Positions 17,540-26,292 of a DNA stretch of 64,000 bases are shown one piece after another. The notes beneath the pieces were generated by a model. That model ran no database searches, was not told the origin of the DNA, and saw only the letters and a program-made list of their open reading frames with translations. A program made the position numbers and the translations under genes. The DNA is taken from positions 186,001 to 250,000 of the forward strand of contig NZ_FNBN01000006.1 of NCBI RefSeq assembly GCF_900102545.1. The letters are read 5' to 3'. Position 1 is the first letter of the stretch. Every line of letters starts with the position of its first letter. Source of the DNA: Chitinophaga filiformis (lineage in GTDB: Bacteria; Bacteroidota; Bacteroidia; Chitinophagales; Chitinophagaceae).

Positions 17540-17903
17540 AAAAGGATACTTAATTTTAGTTTAAAAATACATTAGGACTGCAAAAGTAATTCATTCTGGC
17601 AAAATCCCTCATGGAACTGATTGCTTCCTAATTTGTTTTAGTGTTATATAGAGACCCTATTCTTATCTATTATTTTTTTTAGGAATGCAAACATAGTGTA
17701 AGGAAGGGTAATCTAGTAATTTTTTTATAAAAAAATGGCAAGTATGTCTATACTTACCTTCCAACGCCCCGGAATAGTCCTTTTTTAAGTAAAAAAACCG
17801 TTCAAAATAAAGGTTTGAATACTCTTTGCTGAGATTTATAGACTATTACAAAATTCGATACCTTTAATACCGTACAAAAATCAAGCGTTCAAAATTCAGA
17901 CTT
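17540..17903. other. Divergent efp/thioredoxin-like intergenic region
   Basis: AT-rich with several A/T runs and no gene seen. It contains the efp -7 box TACTTTTG (17581-17588, minus) and an imperfect box TACCTTTA (17859-17866, plus) before the thioredoxin-like gene. Confidence 0.5.
17581..17588 (-). promoter_or_regulatory. -7 box TACTTTTG for efp-accB-accC
   Basis: Perfect TAnnTTTG match 42 bases before the efp ATG. The transcribed start GCAGTCCTAA is shared with the infA promoter at 38352. Confidence 0.55.
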
Positions 17904-18413
17904 ATGAGACGTTATCTGCTCCTTTTATGTTGTTGCTGCCTGCCATTTATTTTACAAGCTCAAACCAGGACAGTGTCTGTGCCGAAGGATCAGCCTCCTT
18001 ATCTTCAGTATCCGATAGTGCCATCATTCCCCCTTACTTTGCCTGACGGGCATATTATTACCAAAAATGACCTGAAAAAGAACGTCAAGACAATTGTCTT
18101 TGTTTTTAGCGTAGATTGCGATCACTGTAAACACCTGACGGAAGAGGTGCTGAAAAACATCAATAAATTTAAAAAGACACAGATCCTTATGGTCACACCT
18201 TTTCAACCGGAACAGATGAAGGTGTACTATAATAATTATAACATCAAAAACTACCCCAATATTATAATGGCCAGTGAGCCGACTCGCCAGATCATGTATT
18301 TCTATAACCTTCATTATTTCCCCGGGCTGTTCATTTATGACAAAAAGCAGCAGTTCGTGAAAGGCTTTGAGGGCACTGTGAAACTGGAACAGCTGCAGGA
18401 ATATCTGAATTAG
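17904..18413 (+). CDS. Exported thioredoxin-like protein
   Basis: The 169-residue protein starts with a signal peptide (MRRYLLLLCCCCLPFILQAQ, cleavage after about residue 20). The mature domain has the thioredoxin-fold order: TIVFVFSVDCDHCKHLTEEVL with a C72-D-H-C75 redox motif, ILMVTPFQ, a YPNIIMAS segment and a cis-proline-like YFPGLFIYD loop. It is probably a periplasmic thiol oxidoreductase of the TlpA/redoxin kind. The substrate is unknown. The gene stands alone 78 bases before mdh. Confidence 0.75.
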   Translation: MRRYLLLLCCCCLPFILQAQTRTVSVPKDQPPYLQYPIVPSFPLTLPDGHIITKNDLKKNVKTIVFVFSVDCDHCKHLTEEVLKNINKFKKTQILMVTPFQPEQMKVYYNNYNIKNYPNIIMASEPTRQIMYFYNLHYFPGLFIYDKKQQFVKGFEGTVKLEQLQEYLN

Positions 18414-18443
18414 CAATGCGGGCCTGTTTCAGTGGCTAATGGT

Positions 18444-18451
18444 TACATTTG
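18444..18451 (+). promoter_or_regulatory. -7 box TACATTTG for mdh
   Basis: Perfect TAnnTTTG match 40 bases before the mdh ATG. Confidence 0.55.
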
Positions 18452-18491
18452 TTTATCCTCGTATTCTTCACCTTAAAATTTTATACAAACG

Positions 18492-19430
18492 ATGAAAGTT
18501 ACTGTCGTAGGAGCTGGTAATGTAGGTGCAACCTGTGCTAATGTACTGGCCCACAGAGATTTTTTGCAGGAGATTGTGCTATTGGATATTAAAGAAGGCA
18601 CTGCAGAAGGAAAGGCGTTGGATAGCTGGCAGCAGGCCCCGATTGATTATTATAGCACCAGAATAACGGGTGTCACGAATGACTATCTCAAAACCGCTGA
18701 TAGTGATGTAGTTGTCATCACTTCAGGATTACCCCGCAAACCTGGCATGAGCAGGGATGACCTTATCTCAACCAATGCCAATATCGTAAAATCGGTTACT
18801 GAAAACATCGTTAAGCATTCGCCTGACGCTATTATTATAGTAGTAAGTAATCCGCTGGACGTTATGACTTATTGCGCTTATCTGACTGCTCAGAAGGATA
18901 GCAGTAAGGTATTCGGCATGGCGGGCATCCTTGATACCGCCCGTTACCGCGCATTCCTTGCTGAGGAAATCGGTTGTTCCCCAAAAGACATCCAGGCCAT
19001 CCTGATGGGCGGGCATGGAGATACCATGGTGCCGTTACCGCGTTATACAACCGTATCAGGCATTCCTGTTACAGAACTCATTGCTCCGGATAAACTGGAA
19101 GCTATTATACAACGCACCAAAGTAGGAGGCGGCGAAATCGTGAACCTGCTGGGTACCTCCGCCTGGTATGCACCAGGAGCTGCTGCTGCTCAAATGGTGG
19201 AAGCAATCCTGAAGGATGAAAAAAGGATATTCCCATGCTGCGCATGGCTGACCGGTGAATATGGATTGAAAGACATATACCTGGGCGTTCCTGTCATCCT
19301 GGGTAAAAATGGTATCGAAAAGATCCTGGAATTGCAACTTGATGATAGTGAGAAGGCTTTACTCACTACTTCTGCCTCCCACGTTAAAGAAGTTATGGAC
19401 GTATTGGACAATATGAAAGTAATTGCATAA
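18492..19430 (+). CDS. mdh: Malate dehydrogenase (LDH-like type)
   Basis: The 312 residues begin with the NAD-binding loop VVGAGNVGAT and carry VSNPLDVMTY, the catalytic GGHGDTMVPL histidine motif and the substrate loop GLPRKPGMSRDDL, where R82 and R88 bind the dicarboxylate; Arg at this place marks malate rather than lactate dehydrogenase. It interconverts malate and oxaloacetate in the citric acid cycle. Length fits the family. It has its own promoter and terminator, so it is a single-gene unit. Confidence 0.94.
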   Translation: MKVTVVGAGNVGATCANVLAHRDFLQEIVLLDIKEGTAEGKALDSWQQAPIDYYSTRITGVTNDYLKTADSDVVVITSGLPRKPGMSRDDLISTNANIVKSVTENIVKHSPDAIIIVVSNPLDVMTYCAYLTAQKDSSKVFGMAGILDTARYRAFLAEEIGCSPKDIQAILMGGHGDTMVPLPRYTTVSGIPVTELIAPDKLEAIIQRTKVGGGEIVNLLGTSAWYAPGAAAAQMVEAILKDEKRIFPCCAWLTGEYGLKDIYLGVPVILGKNGIEKILELQLDDSEKALLTTSASHVKEVMDVLDNMKVIA

Positions 19431-19448
19431 TATATTGATCCTAATATA

Positions 19449-19495
19449 AAAGGCTGACTAATAGCCAAAAATGATCCGGCTATCAGTCAGCCTTT
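19449..19495 (+). terminator. Intrinsic terminator after mdh
   Basis: AAAGGCTGACTAATAGCC and GGCTATCAGTCAGCCTTT form an 18-bp stem with one mismatch, followed by ATTATG. Confidence 0.65.
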
Positions 19496-19612
19496 ATTAT
19501 GTCATTCAAGGAATGTTATCTCCCCTTCCCTCCCCTCTCCTCTTACTATTCCCAGGAATAAATCCTTTCCGTCTCTGAAAAGATTTGTTACATTCGTTTC
19601 AACGGTTATTAT

Positions 19613-19631
19613 ACAAAACGTGATGTTTTGT
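19613..19631 (+). promoter_or_regulatory. Candidate MarR operator
   Basis: ACAAAAC (19613-19619) and GTTTTGT (19625-19631) are a perfect 7-bp inverted repeat with a 5-base spacer. It lies just behind a one-mismatch -7 box (TACATTCG, 19589-19596) and 54 bases before the MarR ATG, where an autorepressor site would be expected. Confidence 0.45.
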
Positions 19632-19684
19632 TTGCTAAATGGATGATTGATATTCGTATTTTTAACCCGACTACATTCTCACTT

Positions 19685-20146
19685 ATGTCAAACATAGAAA
19701 AACTGATCTCGCAGAAAACATTTACCAGCGAGTATAATAAAGGGTTAATAGGTCTCATTTTCGTAGGCAACTGGATAGTGTCACGTCACCAACAATTCTT
19801 CAAGAAGTTTGACATCACGATGCAGCAGTATAACATATTGAGAATATTGCGTGGCCAACATCCTAAAGCTGCTAATATCAATACTTTGAAAGAGAGAATG
19901 CTGGATAAAATGAGCGATGTTTCGCGACTGGTTGAGCGTTTACGCAAAGCCGGATTAGTGGAGCGAAAGAGCAGTGAAGTCGATCGCAGAGCCGTGGATG
20001 TGCAGATCACAGAGAAAGGGCTGGCCCTACTTAAAGTAATGGATGTAGATCTTCCGGATCTTGAAGATTCCCTGAAATTATCATTGACGGAAGAGGAAGC
20101 ATCACAGCTAAATATGCTCCTTGATAAGATATTGACACGCTATTAG
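19685..20146 (+). CDS. MarR-family transcriptional regulator
   Basis: The 153-residue protein (ATG at 19685, MSNIEKLISQ) has the winged-helix layout of MarR: helix ITMQQYNILRILRGQHPKA, recognition helix region LKERMLDKMSDVSRLVERLRKAGLVERK and the wing SSEVDRRAVDVQITEKGLALL. The DRR of the wing is the usual DNA contact. The frame is open back to 19628 but that would run through the operator-like palindrome. MarR proteins usually repress their own gene and a neighbour and release DNA on binding a small phenolic or oxidant. No obvious target gene is adjacent. Confidence 0.85.
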   Translation: MSNIEKLISQKTFTSEYNKGLIGLIFVGNWIVSRHQQFFKKFDITMQQYNILRILRGQHPKAANINTLKERMLDKMSDVSRLVERLRKAGLVERKSSEVDRRAVDVQITEKGLALLKVMDVDLPDLEDSLKLSLTEEEASQLNMLLDKILTRY

Positions 20147-20181
20147 GCTGAAAAAGCTTCCGGCCAACTGAGTGCAAGTAC

Positions 20182-21468
20182 TCAATCAGCGGAAAGTTTT
20201 TTTACGTCTTCTGCTTCTGTATTTGTATACTTTAGATCTTCTACGTAATTAAGGTCTTTTCCAAAAGTTTCTTCTACCGTATAGGACGCTATTAACGCAG
20301 TCACGATACAAACCGCTGCTACAATAGCGCCACTCTGGAGATAAGTGAAATAGTGTTGTGCGAAAGCAAATAACATGGTGATCAGTGGTAGCATACCGCG
20401 TGCAAAGTTGGGCACTGTAATGGCAACTGTAGCCCTGAGGTTGGTACCAAAACTTTCTGCCGCAATGGTAACGAAGATAGCCCAGAAGCCTACACTAAAA
20501 CCAAGTATAAAACAGACAGTGTGGAAAAGCCACTTTTCCGCACCATGAAGATTAAGGTAGAAAAAGACACAGACTGCAGTTAACCCAAGGAAGATCATCA
20601 TCACTTTCCGCCGGCTTTTCAGCATCTGGCTGAGCACACCGCTGCAAAAATCGCCTAACACCAATCCTGCATAACAAAATGCCACTGCATCCCCTGGATT
20701 AATTGGAGACTTTACCCCCATTTCAACAGCAAATTTATTGGAGAATGCCACCAGTATTCCTACTACAAACCAGGTAGGGGCACCCAACAATACACATTTC
20801 AGATACCGGAAAAAGCGCTCCCTGTTATTAAACAAGGCCAGGAACTCTCCCCTCCCCACAGTGTTTTTTTCAGCGGTTTGGTTGAACATATGTGACTCCA
20901 TTACACTGATACGGAGTAACAGCAATAGCAGTCCTAATCCACCTCCGATAAAATAGCAGTAACGCCAGTCAGGAACCATCTTGGCAATAAGATTTGCAGC
21001 AATGGCACCCGAAACGCCTACGGTGGCTACTATCATAGTGCCGTAGCCTCTCTTTTCCTTCGGTAATATTTCAGCTACCAGTGTAATACCGGCACCTAGT
21101 TCTCCAGCAAGCCCCAGCCCTGCGACAAAGCGCCAGAATAAATAGCCGTTCGTGCTGGTCACAAAACCATTTGCAATATTAGCGATTGAGTAAAGTAATA
21201 TAGAACCAAACAAGACCCTGAGACGGCCTTTCTTATCTCCGATAATGCCCCAGAAGATACCTCCCACGAGTAATCCGATCATCTGTACATTTATCAGCCA
21301 CATACCCACACCTGAATCAATCTCAGTCTGAGGTACTCCCAGGTCTCTCAGACTGGGCACTCTCAGGATCGTAAATAACAACAGATCGTAGATATCAACG
21401 AAATATCCCAGTGAAGCTACTATCACTGCGACATTAAAAATGGATGTTGAACGATTACCGGAATTCAT
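20182..21468 (-). CDS. MFS transporter (metabolite/sugar:proton symporter type)
   Basis: The 428-residue protein has about 12 hydrophobic segments and the MFS signatures: GIIGDKKGRLRVLFGS between helices 2 and 3, and RFVAGLGLAGELGAGITLVAE in helix 4-5, which is close to the metabolite:H+ symporter (ProP/KgtP-like) branch. Substrate cannot be told. The start lies 14 bases after the DedA stop, so it is likely cotranscribed with DedA and perhaps with the SDF transporter upstream. The C-terminus is acidic. Confidence 0.82.
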   Translation of the reverse strand: MNSGNRSTSIFNVAVIVASLGYFVDIYDLLLFTILRVPSLRDLGVPQTEIDSGVGMWLINVQMIGLLVGGIFWGIIGDKKGRLRVLFGSILLYSIANIANGFVTSTNGYLFWRFVAGLGLAGELGAGITLVAEILPKEKRGYGTMIVATVGVSGAIAANLIAKMVPDWRYCYFIGGGLGLLLLLLRISVMESHMFNQTAEKNTVGRGEFLALFNNRERFFRYLKCVLLGAPTWFVVGILVAFSNKFAVEMGVKSPINPGDAVAFCYAGLVLGDFCSGVLSQMLKSRRKVMMIFLGLTAVCVFFYLNLHGAEKWLFHTVCFILGFSVGFWAIFVTIAAESFGTNLRATVAITVPNFARGMLPLITMLFAFAQHYFTYLQSGAIVAAVCIVTALIASYTVEETFGKDLNYVEDLKYTNTEAEDVKKLSAD

Positions 21469-21482
21469 AACAGGAACCTGTT

Positions 21483-22148
21483 TTATTCATTCACATCAGT
21501 ATGGGTAGGATGCGGATGTTTTGTTTTTCCAAAAACTAGTTTAATAATAACAGGTAATGTAGTAATAATTATTAATATAATTACAATAAGCTCCAGATGT
21601 TCTTTCAGTGAAGGGAAGAATTTATCCAGGTAATGACCTGCCAGCATCATTGAGAATACCCAGCAGAAGGAGCTGATAATATTAAAGAACATAAATTTCT
21701 TCCTGTCCATTTGCACAATACCGGCCACAATAGGAGCAAAAGTCCGGATGATGGGCAGGAAACGGGCCAGAAAGATAGCTCCGCCGCCATGTTTCTCATA
21801 GAATTCCTTCGCCTGGTAAAGGTGTTTCTGCTTAAAGAAGAAAGTGTCTTTTCTCTTAAAAAGTAATGGTCCCGATTTACGACCAAACCAGAATCCGACA
21901 AAATTACCCAATACTCCAGCGATGGCAATCATCACCATAATGACGAAGAAGGGAACATTGAAAAAGCTTGCACTCAATAAACCACCATATATACCAGCTA
22001 CGAAAAGCAGGGAATCGCCAGGTAGAAAAAAACCAACAAAAAGCCCTGTTTCAGCAAAAATGATCAATAATAACAAATACAAACCACCATGATCAATGAT
22101 CCATTCCGGGTTAATAAGATGCTTAAATAACTCTATAAACTGGTCCAT
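21483..22148 (-). CDS. DedA family membrane protein
   Basis: The 221-residue protein has the DedA/SNARE-associated motif: GLFVGFFLPGDSLLFVAGIYGG near the N-terminus, GFWFGRKSGPLLF, the amphipathic FYEKHGGGAIFLARFLPIIRTFAPIVAG segment with the conserved Arg residues, and C-terminal membrane helices. DedA proteins are proposed lipid (undecaprenyl-phosphate or phosphatidylethanolamine) flippases needed for envelope integrity. It sits between an SDF transporter and an MFS transporter on the same strand. Confidence 0.88.
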   Translation of the reverse strand: MDQFIELFKHLINPEWIIDHGGLYLLLLIIFAETGLFVGFFLPGDSLLFVAGIYGGLLSASFFNVPFFVIMVMIAIAGVLGNFVGFWFGRKSGPLLFKRKDTFFFKQKHLYQAKEFYEKHGGGAIFLARFLPIIRTFAPIVAGIVQMDRKKFMFFNIISSFCWVFSMMLAGHYLDKFFPSLKEHLELIVIILIIITTLPVIIKLVFGKTKHPHPTHTDVNE

Positions 22149-22281
22149 ATATATTTTAATAATCTCAAAATCAGATACTAATATAAGCGCTTACACTGCC
22201 TCCAGCCAGCATTGAACATTTTGCTCAATACCATACCCAACAGACTATGGGCAAAATAAGCATAAAACTGTTATTGATTTG

Positions 22282-23655
22282 TTATACTTCCTTTAACTGG
22301 GAGGCTGGTATTTCTTCCAGGGAATTTTCCCATTTGGATACCACTGCGGTTGCCATTGCATTACCAATCACGTTCGTAGCAGAGCGGCCCATATCCAGTA
22401 AATGGTCCACCCCCAGCAACAATAATAACCCGGCATCAGGGATATGGAACATAGAAAGTGTACCGGCGATCACTACAAGGGAAGCTCTGGGCACCCCGGC
22501 TATACCTTTGCTGGTGATCATTAATACAAGTAACATAGAGATCTGCTGTTCGATACCGAGATGCATATTGTAAGCCTGGGCAATGAACAGGCTGGCAAAG
22601 GTCATATACATCATTGAGCCATCCAGGTTAAAGGAATAACCTAAAGGCAGTACGAAACTTACAATACGGTTATCGCAACCGAATTTCTCCAACTCTTCCA
22701 TTGTACGGGGATAGGCAGCTTCACTGCTGGCGGTACTGAATGCCAGCAATAATGGATCTTTTATCAATCCAAGTAATGTAAACACCCGTTTTCCGAGTAT
22801 CAGAAATCCAATCAAAGCCAATACTATCCACAAAGTGGTGAGACCCAGATAAAATTGTCCGATGAATTTGCCATAGGTCAGCAAAATACCCAGCCCTTTC
22901 TGAGCGATGATTGCCGCCATAGCAGCGAATACAGCAAGGGGAGCAAAATTCATTACATAGCCTGTCACTTTCAACATGATATGGGCCACGCTATCCATGA
23001 ATTTTACGACGATAGTTCCAAACTCACCTACCGCTGCAGTAGCTACACCGAAGAAAAGTGAAAATACAACGATCTGCAAGATCTCATTATGTGCCATTGC
23101 GTTGACTACACTGTCCGGAAACACATGCTGGAAGAAGCCTTTTAGTGTCATGCTGGCGGCAGCTACTCCACTGCTGGCATGAGAATCGGGCAAAGGCAGG
23201 TTCAGGGAATGACCTGGCTGCAGGATATTAACCAATAGCAATCCCAGGAAAAGGGAAACGAAAGTAGCGGAGATAAACCATAACATGGTCTTACCACCAA
23301 TACGACCCACCGCTTTTATGTCGCCCAGTTTTGCCACTCCTACCACTAGTGTAGAAAATACAAGGGGAGCGATGATCATCTTTACCAGCCGCAGAAATAT
23401 ATCGGTCAGAATGGAAATGTTGTCAGCAAATTTCTGGATAGAGGCTTCTCCGGTAGTACTTTTCCCAGCAGAGAGGCCTATAATATGTCCGGCGGTCTTG
23501 CCCGCGGAACCGTTATCAGCGGTGACCAGCTGTCCGGCATTTCCGCCACCATAGGTATAGACATCGGTGTAACAAACGTTCACTATATATCCTGTCAGTA
23601 TTCCCAATACCATGGCTATGAAAATAAATAGTGTAAGCCGGTTGGATCTCTTCAT
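22282..23655 (-). CDS. Dicarboxylate/amino acid:cation symporter (SDF family)
   Basis: The 457-residue protein shows SDF/GltP-type features: an N-terminal helix, LVKMIIAPLVFSTLVVGVAKLGD, the serine-rich re-entrant loop TASSEAAYPRTMEELEKFG and the GYSFNLDGSMMYMTFASLFIAQA motif that binds substrate and sodium. It imports glutamate, aspartate or C4-dicarboxylates with cations. Unusual is a Gly/Ser-rich insertion of about 45 residues after helix 1 (about residues 35-80), predicted outside the membrane. It has a -7 box TATTTTTG at 23706-23713. Confidence 0.88.
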   Translation of the reverse strand: MKRSNRLTLFIFIAMVLGILTGYIVNVCYTDVYTYGGGNAGQLVTADNGSAGKTAGHIIGLSAGKSTTGEASIQKFADNISILTDIFLRLVKMIIAPLVFSTLVVGVAKLGDIKAVGRIGGKTMLWFISATFVSLFLGLLLVNILQPGHSLNLPLPDSHASSGVAAASMTLKGFFQHVFPDSVVNAMAHNEILQIVVFSLFFGVATAAVGEFGTIVVKFMDSVAHIMLKVTGYVMNFAPLAVFAAMAAIIAQKGLGILLTYGKFIGQFYLGLTTLWIVLALIGFLILGKRVFTLLGLIKDPLLLAFSTASSEAAYPRTMEELEKFGCDNRIVSFVLPLGYSFNLDGSMMYMTFASLFIAQAYNMHLGIEQQISMLLVLMITSKGIAGVPRASLVVIAGTLSMFHIPDAGLLLLLGVDHLLDMGRSATNVIGNAMATAVVSKWENSLEEIPASQLKEV

Positions 23656-23705
23656 GCAAAGCCTTTTAATTACAATTAATATTTGTGCTAAACGCTAAAA
23701 TTCCT

Positions 23706-23713
23706 CAAAAATA
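23706..23713 (-). promoter_or_regulatory. -7 box TATTTTTG for the SDF transporter
   Basis: Perfect TAnnTTTG match 50 bases before the ATG. Confidence 0.5.
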
Positions 23714-23779
23714 AGGTTAGTACTGTAAAGTTGTGACTTCGTTTATAAAATAAAAGCTCCGGGTTTGCTTTTTGATATT

Positions 23780-23787
23780 TATATTTG
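23780..23787 (+). promoter_or_regulatory. -7 box TATATTTG for the amino acid permease
   Basis: Perfect TAnnTTTG match 65 bases before the ATG at 23853. Confidence 0.5.
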
Positions 23788-23852
23788 GCGATCTGTAACA
23801 AAACGAAACAACAACTAAACCACTTAAACGTCAACCACAATATCTCATTAGT

Positions 23853-25349
23853 ATGGGCAAACTTTTTGTAAAAAAGCCTCTCTCCCTGTTATTAGCTGAA
23901 GCATCCGAATCTGAAAAAGGCCTTAAGCGTACATTAGGGGCAGGATCTCTTATAGCTTTGGGAATAGGCGCTATCATTGGTGCGGGGCTTTTTGTCAGAA
24001 CAGCTGCTGCTGCCGGACAACACGCCGGTCCTGCTGTTACGATCTCTTTCATTATTGCTGCTATTGGTTGTGCTTTAGCTGGTCTTTGCTACGCTGAGTT
24101 TGCCTCAATGATCCCTATCGCCGGTAGTGCTTATACCTACTCTTACGCAACAATGGGTGAATTCATCGCATGGATTATCGGATGGGATCTCGTGCTGGAA
24201 TATGCACTTGGCGCCGCTACAGTAGCCATCGGTTGGTCCCAATACCTGAACAAACTCATTGAAAAGGTCTTCGGGGCAGCATATGTCATACCGTATCAGT
24301 GGTCCCACAGCCCGTTTGAGACATCTGATGCAGGCGTGCACGGTATCATGAACTTACCTGCAGTCTTCATATTGTTGCTGCTCACTTTATTACTGATCCG
24401 TGGTATCGAAGGCTCTGCTATTGTTAACAACATCATCGTTATTACGAAAGTATCCATCGTGATCCTGCTGATCCTCCTGGGCTGGCAGTTTATCAATCCT
24501 GCTAACCATACACCGTTCACGATTCCTGCTGATGCTGGTTCTGTAACGATGCACAATGGTAAAGTGATCAACTACAGCGACTTCTGGTATCATGGTATAC
24601 CTGGGGTGTTACGAGGTGCCGGAGTGGTATTTTTCGCGTTTATCGGTTTTGATGCGGTATCAACAGCTGCACAGGAAACAAAAAATCCGAAGAAAAATAT
24701 GCCGGTAGGAATCCTTGTGTCACTGGCTATCTGTACCCTGCTGTACATTCTATTCTCTTATGTACTGACAGGTATTGCTCCATACAAAGACTTCCTGAGA
24801 CAAGGTGGTGAGGCTTCTGTAGCTTATGCAATTGATACTTACATGCACGGATATGGCTGGTTGTCAACGTTCGTAACTGTTGCTATCCTCGCGGGTTTCT
24901 CCTCTGTGATCCTCGTGATGTTGTTAGGTCAGACAAGGGTGTTCTACTCCATGTCAAACGATGGTCTCGTTCCAAAAGTATTCTCTAACCTTCATCCGAA
25001 ATTCCGCACTCCATACAGATCACAGGCGCTGTTCTTTGTATTTGTATCTATCTTCGCGGCCTTCATTCCGGATAGCGTGGTAGGTGATATGACCAGTATT
25101 GGTACCTTGTTCGCCTTCGTATTGGTTTGTCTGGGTGTGATTGTAATGAGAAAGACCAATCCGGATTTACAGCGTGCTTTCAAAACACCTTGGGTACCGT
25201 TTGTTCCAATCCTGGGTTCTATATTCTGCCTGACAATGATTGTAAGCCTGGGTATTGAAAACTGGGCACGACTGATTGTTTGGCTGCTGATTGGCTTTGG
25301 TATTTACTTTGGCTATAGTGTTAAGAACAGTAAAGCCAGAAAATTGTAA
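23853..25349 (+). CDS. Amino acid permease (APC family)
   Basis: The 498-residue protein begins with a cytoplasmic tail and then the APC signature GSLIALGIGAIIGAGLFVRTA, in which the broken helix 1 binds the amino acid backbone. About 12 to 14 hydrophobic segments follow, with FFAFIGFDAVSTAAQETKNPKKNMP as the helix 6 to loop signature of the cationic-amino-acid-type subgroup. It probably imports an amino acid with protons; the substrate is not deducible. It is a single gene ending at the terminator at 25376. Confidence 0.88.
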   Translation: MGKLFVKKPLSLLLAEASESEKGLKRTLGAGSLIALGIGAIIGAGLFVRTAAAAGQHAGPAVTISFIIAAIGCALAGLCYAEFASMIPIAGSAYTYSYATMGEFIAWIIGWDLVLEYALGAATVAIGWSQYLNKLIEKVFGAAYVIPYQWSHSPFETSDAGVHGIMNLPAVFILLLLTLLLIRGIEGSAIVNNIIVITKVSIVILLILLGWQFINPANHTPFTIPADAGSVTMHNGKVINYSDFWYHGIPGVLRGAGVVFFAFIGFDAVSTAAQETKNPKKNMPVGILVSLAICTLLYILFSYVLTGIAPYKDFLRQGGEASVAYAIDTYMHGYGWLSTFVTVAILAGFSSVILVMLLGQTRVFYSMSNDGLVPKVFSNLHPKFRTPYRSQALFFVFVSIFAAFIPDSVVGDMTSIGTLFAFVLVCLGVIVMRKTNPDLQRAFKTPWVPFVPILGSIFCLTMIVSLGIENWARLIVWLLIGFGIYFGYSVKNSKARKL

Positions 25350-25375
25350 TCAGGTTATTTCACTATAAAGATCTC

Positions 25376-25420
25376 AAGGCCGGAATTCATGCTGCGTTGG
25401 TAGTCTGAATTTCCGGCCTT
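25376..25420 (+). terminator. Inverted repeat terminator after the permease
   Basis: AAGGCCGGAATTCA and TGAATTTCCGGCCTT form a stem of about 14 bp with one bulge. The T-tract is weak. Confidence 0.55.
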
Positions 25421-25467
25421 GCTGAGTTAAAGCGGCCGGAGTAAGTCATTTTTACTATAAAAGTGAC

Positions 25468-25475
25468 TATTTTTG
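25468..25475 (+). promoter_or_regulatory. -7 box TATTTTTG for yebC
   Basis: Perfect TAnnTTTG match 35 bases before the yebC ATG. Confidence 0.5.
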
Positions 25476-25510
25476 CGTCTCGATTTTCTAAATAATTAAT
25501 TATACCCAAT

Positions 25511-26221
25511 ATGGGAAGAATATTTGAAGTAAGAAAGGCCACCATGTTTGCCAGATGGGACAGGATGGCCAAACAATTTACCAGGATAGGAAAGGAAATA
25601 GCGATCGCTGTGAAACAGGGAGGTCCTGATCCGGATAATAACCCCGCTCTTCGCAGATGTTTTGCCAACGCCAAAGGTGTGAACATGCCTAAAGACCGTG
25701 TAGAAGCGGCCATTAAGCGGGCAATGGGTAAGGATAAGACTGATTATGAAGAAGTTGTATATGAAGGATATGCTCCACACGGAGTTGCAGTAATGGTGGA
25801 AACAGCAACAGACAATCCTACCCGTACAGTAGCTAATGTGCGCATGCACTTCAACAAAGAGGGTGGTAGTTTGGGCAATAGCGGTTCCGTAGGCTTCCTG
25901 TTTAACCGCACAGGTGTTTTCAAGATCAAGAATGAAGGACAGAACCTGGAGGAGTTGGAACTGGAACTGATCGATGCCGGCCTGGAAGAGATTGGAGAAG
26001 ACAGCGAAGGTAATATTATACTGCATACGCCATTTACCGAGTTCGGTAACATGTCAAAAGCACTGGAAGAGAGAAATATTGTTCCTATCAGTGCGGAGTT
26101 GCAGCGTATTCCTGCAACCACCGTTGAGTTGAACGAAGAGCAGGCGAAGGAAGTGTTGACACTGATCGACCGCCTGGAGCAGGATGACGACGTACAGCAG
26201 GTATTCCATAATCTGCGTTAA
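25511..26221 (+). CDS. yebC: YebC/PmpR family protein
   Basis: The 236-residue protein is a complete YebC: a basic N-terminal three-helix domain (MGRIFEVRKATMFARWDRMAKQF, then NPALRRCFANAKGVNMPKDRVEAAIKRA) followed by the alpha/beta domains with YEGYAPHGVAVMVE, ATDNPTRTVANVR and GSVGFLFNRTG. The family was annotated as a transcription regulator; recent work assigns YebC-type proteins a role in translation of proline-rich sequences, overlapping with EF-P. The stop codon overlaps the first base of a 71-nt perfect palindrome. Confidence 0.93.
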   Translation: MGRIFEVRKATMFARWDRMAKQFTRIGKEIAIAVKQGGPDPDNNPALRRCFANAKGVNMPKDRVEAAIKRAMGKDKTDYEEVVYEGYAPHGVAVMVETATDNPTRTVANVRMHFNKEGGSLGNSGSVGFLFNRTGVFKIKNEGQNLEELELELIDAGLEEIGEDSEGNIILHTPFTEFGNMSKALEERNIVPISAELQRIPATTVELNEEQAKEVLTLIDRLEQDDDVQQVFHNLR

Positions 26222-26291
26222 TACCAATTAATAGATAAAAGAAATGGCCTTGTCTCCGACAAGGCCATTTCTTTTATCTATTAATTGGTAT
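26221..26291. terminator. Perfect 34-bp inverted repeat between convergent genes
   Basis: Bases 26221-26254 and 26258-26291 are perfect reverse complements around a TCC loop: ATACCAATTAATAGATAAAA and so on to GGCCTTGTC, mirrored by GACAAGGCC to ATTGGTAT. The inner part (AAAGAAATGGCCTTGTC) followed by TTTCTTTTATC fits a bidirectional terminator. The element fills all of the space between the yebC stop and the response regulator stop. Confidence 0.85.
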
Positions 26292-26292
26292 A

